A DNA stretch of 64,000 nucleotides from Petrosia ficiformis (Eukaryota; Porifera; Demospongiae; Haplosclerida; Petrosiidae): contig OX345636.1 in NCBI GenBank assembly GCA_947044365.1, positions 7,460,001-7,524,000 on the forward strand. The letters are read 5' to 3'. A program made the position numbers and the translations under genes. Under the pieces are notes generated by a model. The model made no database searches. It was given only the letters and a program-made list of their open reading frames with translations, and had not been told where the DNA came from. Shown here in pieces: positions 42,126-52,550 of this stretch (position 1 is the stretch's first letter; each line of letters begins with the position of its first letter).

Positions 42126-42760
42126 TCAGATCTTCCATTCCCATATAGCACAGTGCACTTTTAAATTAATAGGTAATTTCAATTGTTCAATATCCAATTT
42201 AGGAAGGAAACATTTGAGAACTGCCTTGATAGTAGTACATATATTAGCAGGTGGAATCTGTTCATCTAATATAATATAATGCAACTTTCGAATCATTGTC
42301 GAGTATTGCTTGCCATCACCTTTTGTTTTATTGCTTAAAAAAGGATAGACGATGCATCAGTAATGGTAGATAATTCTTTTTGAACAAAAAAGCAATGCTT
42401 TATATAACTCCACATTCTTCTCTTGAATATCCTCAGCTGTTTCTTCAATGCTAATATGATCGGAAAAGGTAGACTGATCTCTGCAGATAGAAGGTCTGCT
42501 CCTACATGCAGAGATCAGTCTGCCCTTTCTGAGCAGTATTTAGCTCCCTTTTAACAATCTTTCTGTTATATCTCGTGCTTGCCTTTTTATTTCATCACAT
42601 TCCCGATTTCACCGCTCTCAAATCTATTGTTAACTTCTGAACTTGTTCAGTATATTCCTTTCCCTCAACTTGCACTGTTTTCACTTGGTGTTCCCCTAAG
42701 CCAAAGCTCACCACTGAGTTTTGAGGTTGATTTGATGTTTCAAGCCTTCAATAAATCATT
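42126..42760 (-). pseudogene. relic of a coiled-coil repeat-family gene
   Basis: The clearest part, ending at TGA 42128-42126, reads KGDGKQYSTMIRKLHYIILD, EQIPPANICTTIKAVLKCFL and PKLDIEQLKLP. I recall a multi-copy protein type in sponges and cnidarians with a coiled coil followed by an IRxLYYxLL...IPP...VLKxFxP segment. Upstream, ELSTITDASSILF lies in another frame, joined by a one-base shift in a T run near 42340. Farther up, TVQVEGKEYTEQVQKLTID fits a coiled coil, broken by several stops and by the small hairpin at 42459-42520. The function of the family is unknown to me. Confidence 0.5.
42459..42520. repeat. 18-bp-stem inverted repeat
   Basis: ggtagactgatctctgca and tgcagagatcagtctgcc pair at 17 of 18 positions around a loop of about 21 bases. 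It lies inside the coiled-coil gene relic. Confidence 0.75.
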
Positions 42761-42836
42761 GAGCATTATCAGAGGGTAAACTTCTTGTTTATAAATGCAC
42801 GCCAATGGCAACATAAAATTAAAACACTGTTGTTGC

Positions 42837-43041
42837 CTAGTGCAGGGTGGCAATTATCCAGCCCCACCCTATTAATACTGCAAATATAAGCAAAATTCGC
42901 AGTTGTGACGTCAGTAACACGTTTTGCGTAAGGATGCTCCTGCTGTTCTTGTTATTTTGTCTTCTTCTCTCTGCCAAGGGAAGGTGCCATCTTATGCAGC
43001 TCGATTCACCCTTCCAGAAGGAGCAGAACAAAGAATATTGA
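42837..43041. other. short hydrophobic frame, probably repeat-derived
   Basis: The plus strand can encode MLLLFLLFCLLLSAKGRC, signal-peptide-like, but the stretch continues for only about 17 more codons and contains gttgtgacgtcagtaacac, typical of dispersed repeats. Confidence 0.25.
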
Positions 43042-43217
43042 TAAGAGAGCTGTGACTGTCATCCATAGTAACGTGAACGTTTTTGAGTAGAATGTCATAT
43101 TTGGTGGCAGAGGGGCACTTCAACTCATGAAGAAGATTGTCGGAAGATGTAAGTGATGATTACATAATGCTTTATTTTGTTCAGTAATACATGATATAAT
43201 CTCAAGTTACTGAAATA

Positions 43218-43440
43218 ACGAGAGCCGTCGGGACGGGACCCTCCCCTACGTGGCAAGGTAATACAAACTATAATTTCGAAATATAATATGCCAAAAGATT
43301 ATAATTATCATTGCTCGTTTGTATGGTCATATAATAATGAGAATGTTTACTTCAGATTGTTTAGTTTGTGTATAAAACATATTAAGTTATAAAACCGTAC
43401 TGGCATGTTAGTTTTTATAATAATATTATAATAGATATAG

Positions 43441-43472
<32 letters not shown>

Positions 43473-44113
43473 TTATATATATATATTTATATGTAAATTA
43501 TATAAACTAACATGTCACTACTTATTACGATTATACTAGTCTCTTCCTTGTCTATACTATAAGTCTTACATTTTAGTCTCTGTATTATCTGAAAGAAGAA
43601 AGAAAGATCCTCAATTCGTCTTGTGAAATATTCCACAAAGACAGCATAGACAGGTCCTCAAAACTGCTGACTTTCAAGTAACGTGCACAGCACATGACTT
43701 TGAAAAATTGAAATAGGCGGAGTTTGAAAGTAATGGAGAATGCTTGGAGCCAGTACTCGATGTTGTAGCAACCACTACCCAAATTCTGTTTGCTTTTATG
43801 TAGTGCTTTGCTAGCGATAGTCATGATACAGGAGTAGTTATGTTTTGATGTGTTCAGATGCCTCCACGAGTCTTCTCAAGTCTGGAAACAGTAACCGTGA
43901 GTTATAAACATTGTGATAACTTTATAACCGAAAGGTTTAAGAAGAATTCCTACGTTATTTTTTTTCCTTGTATAATTTGAAGTCTACCAGTACCCCTTTT
44001 GAAATGACAATGTTTTTATTTTTCCAGAAAAATTGCTAACACACACACACACACACAGACACACAGACAAAACGATTACCGTACCCTTCCACCTACGCTA
44101 CGCGGCGAGGGTA
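43218..44113 (-). mobile_element. dispersed 0.9-kb element, copy 2
   Basis: Inverted copy of 7382-8263. It runs from the GC-rich tail at 43218 (acgagagccgtcgggacggg) to ACGCTACGCGGCGAGGGTAA at 44113. The conserved frame (43824-43585, minus) starts like copy 1; after FKVMC the two diverge. Internal (TA)n and (CA)n tracts differ in length between copies. Confidence 0.7.
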
Positions 44114-44204
44114 ATAATTATAATGATTATAATAACTGAACTACTACAACATCAAACTCTACATATATTATATATATAGTGGCATTATGATATTAATTAT
44201 TATG

Positions 44205-46445
44205 GGTCTTAGGGGCTATCCCTGTAATTGCTTTCAGTGTGGTATAATTAATTTATAATTATATTTGTATCATTTACGTGAGTATTCATTGTATAAGTAG
44301 TTAAGGAAGTTGCATCATTCCTGGGGCTTCGTTCAATTTGTACGTGAAAGAGTAGGCGCTTGAGCTGCAGACCAACAGGAAGATTCAGGAAGAATGTAAA
44401 ACTGTTAATAACTGTTGTATATAGCAGAGAAACACTATAAATATATTGCAAGAATTTTTAACAAGTATATAACAATAAATTGTGGAGTTTTAGATATGAG
44501 GAAGTCATCATTTAGAATCTTGAGCGACTACTTAAGTCAGTTCATCAGAGATCTGTGTACTTAGACTGCAATTACATTACTTCCTTGGGTCCCTGTTTTT
44601 GAGTACACAGAAAGGTAGAGACACTAGTGCCATCAGCAATGATTCATACATAGTAATCACAAAGCAATTACGTTTTTCTCAATATATATATATATATAAT
44701 TATGTTATTATTCCTTACACTATACAATATCTATAATAGAGAGATGTTTGAATAAATTAATGAGTGTATTATTAAGATTATAACTGTATAATTATATTGT
44801 GTAATGAACATTATGTCACATCATGTGTACATTCCATACACCATTTTCTGTACATTATTTTTACCAAATATGTCTACATTTTAAACTATATTCAATATTG
44901 TACCAAATTATGTGTTTATATAATCTTGATGAGGTGAATAAACATACTTTTGAATGTATCTGACAGAACAGTATATACATCATCACAAAGGTAGTGAGTG
45001 TATCAAGTGACTGTTATTAGATATTTTTCTCAGGTAAAACTAGACTGTTAATGACTTATATATTCTGATAGTGTAATACGCACAAAAAACATATTATGTT
45101 GTCTGAGAAAATCTACCAGTAAACAGTCACTGATTATTCATTACATATGTAATTATATATATGAAATATACAAGTAAATGAAGTTTAAAATATTGTCAAT
45201 TGACTGTAGTAGTAGAATCCAGAAAATGGTGTTGAATACATCAAAACTAATAAGACATATTCAGACAATGTTTGGATTGAGTGTTTGAGTTTTAAATTAT
45301 ATTGCATTCACATTTCAAGTGTCTATTTATGACTCATAGAAAATGGCTTCCAACAGTTTTGAACTATAATAATTTGCTAAATGTTTGTGAGTACACATAC
45401 ATGTGTGAACATAGTTAAGGAAGTTGCAATATTATGTCATTATGGGGACTAGCTAATTACTAGGCATGGCACGTAAAAGAACTCACTCTTGAGCCTTAGA
45501 CTAGTAGGAGAATGTAAAATAGCATCTAATGCTAATAACTGTTGTATATATCAGAGAAACAGTATGAAGATGATGTAAGAATATTAAACGAGTAAGAAAA
45601 GCGAGTAATTAAAATGAGTTGTTGAGTTTCAGACACGAGAGAGTCATCAGCAATGACTAAGGTTAGAACATTAAAGGAGTACTTCAGTTTCATCAAAGAT
45701 CTATAGACTTCATTTATGCATTGTTCAGGCCATATTTTTCTCAGTATGCATAAAGGGACACTAGTGCATGATTGATTTATAGTCACTACAAAGCACTCAG
45801 AGAAGGATACTGCTTCTCAATAATTATATCTTGCTTCTGCTCTTCTTTAAATTGTTTCGTATCTTACGAGTCTTCCGTTTTTTTCATGAATTCTATTTTA
45901 TTCATGTGTAGAATATGTATTCCTACATAAACTGTAGTTCCCATTATTAAATAATGTTAATAACTTTTTACCGTAGGGCCATCCCTATAATTGCATTCCA
46001 CGGGGTTTAATGTATATATATATATATATATGTCACTTGCGCAACTATGCGTTGTATACGTAGTTAAGGAAGTTGCGTCATTCCGGGGGGGCTCGGTCGA
46101 TTAATGGATGTTGCGCGTAAAAGAACGCGCGTTCGAGGCATTTCGAGCTACAGACAAGCCAGGAAGATTCAGAAACTGCTAATAACTGTTGTATATAGCA
46201 GAGAAACAGTATAAATATTATGCAAAAATCTTTAACAAGTAAGTTGTTAAGTTTCAGATATGTGGAAGTCATCATTTAGAACCTTGAAGGAGTACTTCAG
46301 TCAGTTCATCAAAGATCTGTGTACTTAGACTGCAATCGGGCTTACACTTACTTCTTCAGGCCCCTGCTTTTGAGTACACAGAAAGGTAGAAACACTAGTG
46401 CCATCAGCAATGCTTAGTACATAGTCATCACAAAGCAAATATAGG
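44205..46445. repeat. three direct copies of a block of about 400 bp
   Basis: Copies lie at about 44205-44680, 45410-45830 and 45970-46445. Each has agttaaggaagttgc, aataactgttgtatat-agcagagaaac, tcatc-agagatct/aagatctgtg and actagtgccatcagcaatg in the same order. Read on the minus strand the last copy gives ADGTSVSTFLCTQKQGPEE before GTAAGT, which may be an exon, but the frame is not kept well in the middle copy. Confidence 0.7.
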
Positions 46446-46595
46446 GATGTTTTTTCTCTATATACACTTGTTGTAAATGTACTGTAAAATAACAACAAAC
46501 TAATATAATAGAAAATACTGTATTTTCATCTAAAATATATAGTAAACTACTTGTATTACATGTAACTAATAATTATATAACTATTGTTTATATTA

Positions 46596-47000
46596 TTAAT
46601 GTATAATAATTTTAGATATTACAAAACACAATTTATCACTATTAATATATTCAGTGTTATAATTAGCATTGTATTCTAAATCACTGTGTGATATGAAGTT
46701 AGGTTCACCGAGTCCACCAGGAGTTGTGTCTCCTTGTGTGACTCTTATACGATCTTCCAATAGTGCATTGTAATGGTCGATAGTCTTCTCCACATGTCCC
46801 TTATCCTCCCTCCAATTGAGTAGTTGAATAGTAATCTCACTATTTAAAGGCCATGTCAAGCTCTCGTCATTTTGACCTTCCATGAGCCTCACACTAACAC
46901 TTACATGTGTACCTGTACCAGTACTGTAACCATTAGCATGTACTATTAACTTAAACACATATCCATCTGGTGCACTGTACAACCCCAGACTCCACCATGT
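46596..47000 (-). CDS. MATH (TRAF-C) domain exon of a second TRAF-type gene, partial
   Basis: The minus frame reads WWSLGLYSAPDGYVFKLIVH, ANGYSTGTGTHVSVSVRLME, LTWPLNSEITIQLLNWRED and FISHSDLEYNANYNTEYINS, ending CFVISKIIIH and TAA at 46596. This matches the MATH exon of the TRAF gene at 1018-1536 in motif order (ANGY..GTHVSV, LLNWRE..GHV, FISHS, NTEYI.SD.LCF). MATH domains bind receptor or adaptor peptides. No RING or zinc-finger exon was found upstream; instead the frame runs without a visible acceptor into the relic at 47021-49067. It could be a fragment, the last exon of a gene whose other exons lie outside recognition, or part of a fused transcript. Confidence 0.65.
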   Translation of the reverse strand, partial: TWWSLGLYSAPDGYVFKLIVHANGYSTGTGTHVSVSVRLMEGQNDESLTWPLNSEITIQLLNWREDKGHVEKTIDHYNALLEDRIRVTQGDTTPGGLGEPNFISHSDLEYNANYNTEYINSDKLCFVISKIIIH

Positions 47001-47020
47001 CAGCCACTCTCTTGTGTTCA

Positions 47021-49067
47021 CTAAAGCTGTACATAGTGATAGTACATGGAGGGAGGAGATTTGTGACAGCCGATGTGGTATGTGGTAAACATCTGTATCA
47101 GGTGAGAAAATTTCTTTCCAGTAAACTTAGAAGCATGCAACCATACACGAGTGTCCGCTTCTTCCGCGTTGCTTTTAAATTCTAATTCAATGCCATCATC
47201 TTTTACACACCACACTTCATCTCTGTCTACTCCTTCTCCACTACCAGCCACATAAAATTTCTGGTCTTTCCTTAGTAATTGTATTACATGTACAAGTATA
47301 CATTCACCCATATAAATTATCAGCTGTCTTTTACATTGCCTGCAGTTAACTATTTCTGTTCATTTCTTAGGTATTTTCATGTCATCGCTAAACTTCAGGT
47401 GTTTGTGATTATCACCATCTCTGCGGCTTCTCTCAATAGACTTTGGGTGCTCCTCTATTCTATTTGGATCATCAAATACTAGGTGAATCTCCATTGCACC
47501 AGACCTACTGTACCAAACTATGTACCGTTTAATATTCACTTATTTTTGAATAGATTCGTAGAGGCATTGTATTAATTAAAAACATCCCTTCTAGGATAAC
47601 TATGTCTGGTAGCCAACCAATTGGAAATGTATCAATGATTACAAATGAGGGAGTTGGTTGTACAACTTGGATAGTAGTACCATGCCAGCTTCTACTAACA
47701 TCCCCTGAGTACACAAATGCATAGCTCTGTAAGAAGTCTATGTTGTCTACAGATACTATTGCCAAAGCATTAAGGTTAAGCTCATGTGTTAGGCCTTTCT
47801 GTAACCGATATACTGAGACACTTTCTATGTGTCTTTGTAAAGTGTCATTTGATGCTACTGCCCCAACACGATTCATTATCTTTATTAGTTCTTTTGAACC
47901 ACCGTTTGCCTGAAATAGCATTTTCTAATATGTGCATTGGAGCTGAGCAGTTGCTATCAGTGGCAAAGATTAACACACAAAGACAGTATAAACATTGTGT
48001 TTTTCGTTTTTGTGTAAGGTTGGCTAAGATGGTATTGCCATCTTGTCTATACTCCCTCAGTCTTTGTGTTAATAAGACTACCATTTTAAACAATGCTGGA
48101 TCAATTTTACTTATCATGTTATTTATAGTCATATATTAGTGGTTCAGTACATTGCATCTGCATAATACTCTGCCTGTTGCCTGATTTTGGTATTCATCAC
48201 TGTACAAACATTACGAATACTTACATGTATATCGTCTACTTCAATCAATTTCATTTTCTGGTTTCTCATCTACATTCTTCATATTAATACATTTATCAAA
48301 TAGTGATAGACCTTTGCGTCTAAATGCATGTAGTGTTTTTGAGAACACTGTAAGTAGATCCGCTCCTTGGCGATATGTTAGCACGCCAATACATGTAGAT
48401 CTAATTTTACAGTCGAACTTTATGTGCTCCCCGAAAAAATTTAAAAGTCTGTTCAAAAAACATCTCTTTGGTAGCATTGCCTTTATTTCTTCTATATCGG
48501 TAGTATTGTCTGCATGTCTCAGGGCAGCATTCAAAAATTCTTGATAAGCCTCTGGTAATAATATTCCTACTCAATTCAATAAAAAATGTCCTACTAAGCT
48601 CGTTACTTCTAGTAATGCATGATCAATGCTGTTTGATTCTTTTTCAACAGGCGCTTTTTCAGTGACACTTTGCAGTACTGTACTGAGCATGCTATCTTCA
48701 CTTGCTGGCTCAACATTGTGAATAATGTCTAACTGAATTGTATAGCATTTGTTGCATAATTTGCTCTCATCATTGTAAGACATTTCAATACCTCTGTCAA
48801 GATAATACTTATTTATTGCTGTAACATTTGAGGGTGCCTAATCTTGTCAATTGTATGTTTTAACGTTATATTGCATGAGCTGCACTTATCATAAATGTCA
48901 GCTCTAAGAGTGCGATGTAGTTCCTTGTAGTGTGATGTACAAAGTGTTATATATTCTTTGCCAGCCTTTAACGAACACTGAAGCAATGTTTCTACTTCCC
49001 CTGTGGTTGCCATTGCTGTTTTAATAATGTTTGCATTCCGTGATGTGTTACTGCATTTACTGCACAT
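47021..49067 (-). pseudogene. relic of an uncharacterised multi-copy gene family (CxxC domain, EEADTR motif)
   Basis: Read on the minus strand in order: MCSKCSNTSRNANI, CSSCNITLKHTIDKIR, (shift) INKYYLDRGIEMSYNDESKL with CNKCY, VGHFLLN* then VGILLPEAYQEFLNAALRHA, KRCFLNRLLNFFGEHIKFDC, IRSTCIGVLTYRQGADLLTV, KRKTQCLYCLCVLIFATDSN, (shift) ANGGSKELIKIMNRVGAVAS, LAIVSVDNIDFLQSYAFVYS, SWHGTTIQVVQPTPS and, after a gap, SNAEEADTRVWLHAS. I recall this order (Cys-pair N-terminus, ANGGS-KELIKI, VSVDNIDFLQS, EEADTR) from repeated genes in sponges, cnidarians and fish; whether they are transposons is not settled as far as I know. At least two frameshifts and one in-frame TGA (near 48571) show decay. Its 3' end runs into the MATH exon at 47000. 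Confidence 0.6.
48985..49064. repeat. 80-bp segment duplicated at 49825-49904
   Basis: The stretch from aatgtttctacttcccctgt to gtgttactgcatttact is repeated essentially exactly. The first copy is the Cys-pair N-terminus of the gene relic; the second sits between the MITE and the Penelope-like element. Confidence 0.9.
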
Positions 49068-49145
49068 CTCTTACTGCAGGTACTTGTAATGATGGTAAAT
49101 TGTTATTAATAGAGTCTGTAGGATCGATCTCAAAACGGGTTTTAA

Positions 49146-49766
49146 CCCTTTGAGCGCGATGCGCATATATATATGCTTAGCTTTCCCTTTCATTAAACGC
49201 GACGTGCATATATATATGCGCATAAAGTTTAGCGACTTCAAACAAGCCTTAAAGTATTTTAGAACTGTTTCAAACTTTCCATACATCTGTATCTGGCTTT
49301 TAACTAAGTACCTACCAAGTTTAAACAACTGTGTTACTTCCATGAAAGACTGTGAGCAGACAGACTCGACGAAGGAGACGGTTGACGCCCACCTTTCTAG
49401 AAAGTGAACGCTTGTCCTGACTTACCTGCTGGGAATAGCTAGCTATAACTTACACAGTAGCTGGAGGAGACATCTAGCTTCTGTAGAATCACTTCATTTG
49501 GGGCGTGCATACAACTGTGTAGATACAAAAGCCAAATCTCGAGCAACAACAAAAACGGTAAAAATTACGAAGGAATTGAGATGAAGCCATCTGATAATAT
49601 TGTGGGTTTTTTAATCAAAACTTCCTGTTCTATAATTAGATTTCGTTTATTTATAGAATTGATAGCCATAACAACAATACAGAGCTAATAAAGCTTATGA
49701 ATAAGTCATTATTACACCATCCGCGTTTAGTACATAGTAACATTAATAAACTAACGCGTTCAAAGG
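49146..49766. mobile_element. piggyBac-like MITE, about 620 bp
   Basis: TTAA-CCCTTTGAGCGCGATG at the left and CTAACGCGTTCAAAGGG-TTAA at the right give near-perfect 14-bp inverted repeats next to TTAA sites. An internal inverted repeat (gcgcatatatatatgc, twice) is present near 49160 and 49204. No coding capacity. It belongs to the same broad type as 1732-2186 but with a different interior. Confidence 0.8.
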
Positions 49767-49949
49767 GTTAACCTGTTTTTCAGACACATGGGGATACATT
49801 TGTCCTGATGATTGGGACAAATGTAATGTTTCTACTTCCCCTGTGGTTGCCATTGCTGTTTTAATAATGTTTGCATTCCGTGATGTGTTACTGCATTTAC
49901 TTACAATGCATTGTAATGTACTACTTGAACTCCACTTCGGTATGTAATT

Positions 49950-50951
49950 TTTTTTTATGAGCAGAAAGATGGTACCGCCATGGGGTCTCCTTTGTCTCCA
50001 GTTGTTGCTAACATCTTTATGGAGGACTTTGAAGGAACAGCTTTAGTCACATGTGATTTACCACCAAAACTGTGGCTAAGGTATGTCGATGATACGTTTG
50101 TGGTGTGGCAACATGGAGAAAACCACCTTGGTGAGTTCTTGGAACATCTTAATGGACTTCACACAAGAATAGACTTCACAATGGAGGAAGAGGTAAGTGG
50201 TAAGTTACCCTTTCTAGATGTACTAGTTGAGAGGAAAGATAACAGACTCACAACTGACATCTACCCGAAACCTACAAACACCAACAGGTATCTCAACTAT
50301 AGATCTAGCCATCACCCCAGAGTGAAAATGGGGATCATCAAAACACTTTGATCTAGGGCTGAGAAGATTTGTGGAGATGATAAAATGGAGAGTGATGAGA
50401 GAAAAAAGTTAAAGAATATCTTTATGGACAATGGCTACCCAAGACACAAAGTCCAGGCAGCACTGAGGAAGAAGACCGGCACGTGCCCCAAACAAGATCA
50501 TGGAGAAAAAGGAACTAATGAAGAGATTAAGACCCTTGTGTTGCCATACACTCCGGGACTCAGTGAGAATATTGATGTAGTTTGTAAACATCTACCAGTG
50601 AGAATTGCCTTTACCAGTAAAGGCACACTTGGGAATATGTTGACACAAGTCAAAACACCGATTCCACCCTTTGAAAAGACAGGGGTCATTTATGCCATTC
50701 ATTGTGAATGTGGTGGAACTTACATAGGTGAAACCGGAAGGACTTTCAAGATCAGGATGAGTGAACACAAGAGAGCTATCAAGATCGGAGATCATAACAA
50801 TGCTATATCAGTACATGTTCATTCTACAGGTCACAGTATTCTATGGGACAAGTGTGAAGTTTTAGCAATTGAAGAAAATTGGAGAAGAAGAAAGATCAGA
50901 GAAGCTATTTTAATAAAAAGTACTTCCGACACCATCAATACAGACCCTTGA
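49950..50951 (+). pseudogene. Penelope-like reverse transcriptase plus GIY-YIG endonuclease, one in-frame stop
   Basis: From FFYEQKDGTAMGSPLSPVVA the frame runs through LWLRYVDDTFVVW (catalytic YVDD of the polymerase) and FLDVLVERKDNRLTTDIYPK to an in-frame TGA at 50349. The same frame then continues (MESDERKKLKNIFMDNGYPR) to a GIY-YIG nuclease: GVIYAIHCECGGTYIGETGR, R-x-S-E-H, and the Glu in KIREAILIKS, ending TGA at 50949. This domain pair is specific to Penelope-like elements, which copy RNA into DNA at a nick made by the nuclease. The first part of the polymerase (fingers, first catalytic Asp) is missing through 5' truncation. With the single stop and truncation it is inactive as written, though the nuclease frame is whole. 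Confidence 0.92.
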
Positions 50952-51182
50952 GTACACATTAATCCGTCTTGGGACACTATTCTACCATCACAGACTTAAT
51001 CTAAACCTTCATGTCATAGTTTACTTTTCTTGTACCATCATTGTCAAATCTTGTTATTTTTCTGTACCACCCTTTGTATTTCCTGTACCATCATTGTTCT
51101 CACTCTTTGTACTGTCATGACGTCATCACTTGTTATCTGTCCGTATATAAATAGGCTATTTGGTTTTTGTTTGTGTATACTG

Positions 51183-51207
51183 CTGAAGAAGACCTTCGGG
51201 TCGAAAC
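51183..51207 (+). ncRNA. hammerhead-like hairpin in the Penelope-like 3' region
   Basis: CTGAAGAA, then GACC-TTCG-GGTC (stem closed by a stable UUCG loop), then GAAAC. This resembles the hammerhead core (CUGANGA, stem II, GAAA) with one extra A. Outer ACTG/CAGT can also pair (51179-51182 with 51210-51213). Hammerhead ribozymes are known in Penelope-like elements; activity here is unproven. Confidence 0.4.
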
Positions 51208-51464
51208 GTTCAGTTTTTATTAATAGTAATTTTTTATTATTGTTATTGATAATTAAAAAACTCTACCGTGTTATTAAGGCTCAATAAAATTACTCTATTA
51301 TATAATACAAATGTATAAAAAAATCATACCACTCTTATGCTTTGATGCAATAAAAGTTTTTCTGGTATAGCTATAGTTTCACATCAGCTACCAAATATTG
51401 CTAGTGATAATGCAGCTGCAAAACATCCGGTCAAAACTGATTGTTGTGGTAAGATTGCAGCTTG

Positions 51465-51634
51465 CCATAACTAATTAACTAAAATGAAAATCGACCAATA
51501 ATGGGCACTTTTAATTAGTGAACTAAAACCCCTTTGGTAAGCCTAATATTGAAAACTATAGCTAACTAAAAGTTTGAGAAATCACACATACTATAACTAA
51601 AAGTGGTTGCTATAGTCACACTAAAACAACACTA
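51465..51634. mobile_element. hAT-like MITE, TGTTGTTTTAGT family
   Basis: Right end CACTAAAACAACACTA; interior taactaaaa and gcctaatattgaaaac match 20738-20910. The left end is blurred. Confidence 0.5.
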
Positions 51635-52039
51635 ATACATAGGCAAAAATTAATCAATTAGTAGGTAAAAACAGAGTAGTATACAGGATAGGTGAACATG
51701 GACATTACCCAATAATCCTGTATTGGTGTGTGTTTACATGTGTACAGGGTAGGTGAACATGGACTATTTATATGTGTAGTAGTAAAGTTTTAGTAGGGAT
51801 TTACATAAAAATGACACTTTTATTTAGTCTGTCATGATCCATATTTAGAGTGTTGTGTAATTTTGTTCTAATGTTCCTTACTTTATATATGACTGAAGGT
51901 ATCGCTACATTTTATTAATCCTCACTGTACAGATGAAGCTCTGTTATGATGTATAGTTTTGTACCCAGACACTGTACTATGTGAGATGAGGGTCTGGCAT
52001 ATCTAGTGAACTTATCGTGAACTTGGTATTAGAGGATGT

Positions 52040-52550
52040 TAATTACCCTCACCATGAAGCATAGGTGGAAAGGTATAGTAATCATATTGTGTGTCTGTGT
52101 GGTTTTCTTGTGGAAGGGTATGGTAATCATATTGTGTGTCTGTGTGGTTCTCTTGTGGAAGGGTATGGTAATCATATTATGTGTCTGTGTGGTTTTCTTG
52201 TGAAGGGTATGGTAATCATATTGTGTGTCTATGTGGTTTTCTTGTGAAGGGTATGGTAATCATATTGTGTGTCTGTGTGGTTCTCTTGTGGAAGGGTATG
52301 GTAATCATATTATGTGTCTGTGTGGTTTTCTTGTGAAGGGTATGGTAATCATATTGTGTGTCTATGTGGTTTTCTTGTGAAGGGTATGGTAATCATATTG
52401 TGTGTCTATGTGGTTTTCTTGTGGAAGGGTATGGTAATCATATTGTGTGTCTGTGTGGTTTTCTTGTGGAAGGGTATGGTAATCATACTGTGTGTCTGTG
52501 TGGTTCTCTTGTGGAAGGGTATGGTAATCATATTGTGTGTCAGTGTGGTT
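52040..52550. repeat. 45-bp minisatellite derived from a transposon end
   Basis: It opens ttaccctcaccatgaagcat, then aggtggaaaggtatagtaat, a diverged copy of the left end of the 0.9-kb element (ttaccctcgccgcgtagcgt, aggcggaagggtacggtaat). About eleven units of gaagggtatggtaatcatat plus tgtgtgtctgtgtggtt follow. Confidence 0.85.

Larger units (their letters stand above)
49906..51290 (+). mobile_element. Penelope-like retroelement, 5'-truncated
   Basis: Contains the end of a reverse transcriptase and a GIY-YIG nuclease on the plus strand, with a 3' region to about 51290. The start is uncertain; sequence before 49950 does not keep the frame. The 3' region has repeated tgtaccatcattgt phrases and a hairpin at 51183-51207. 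Confidence 0.85.
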
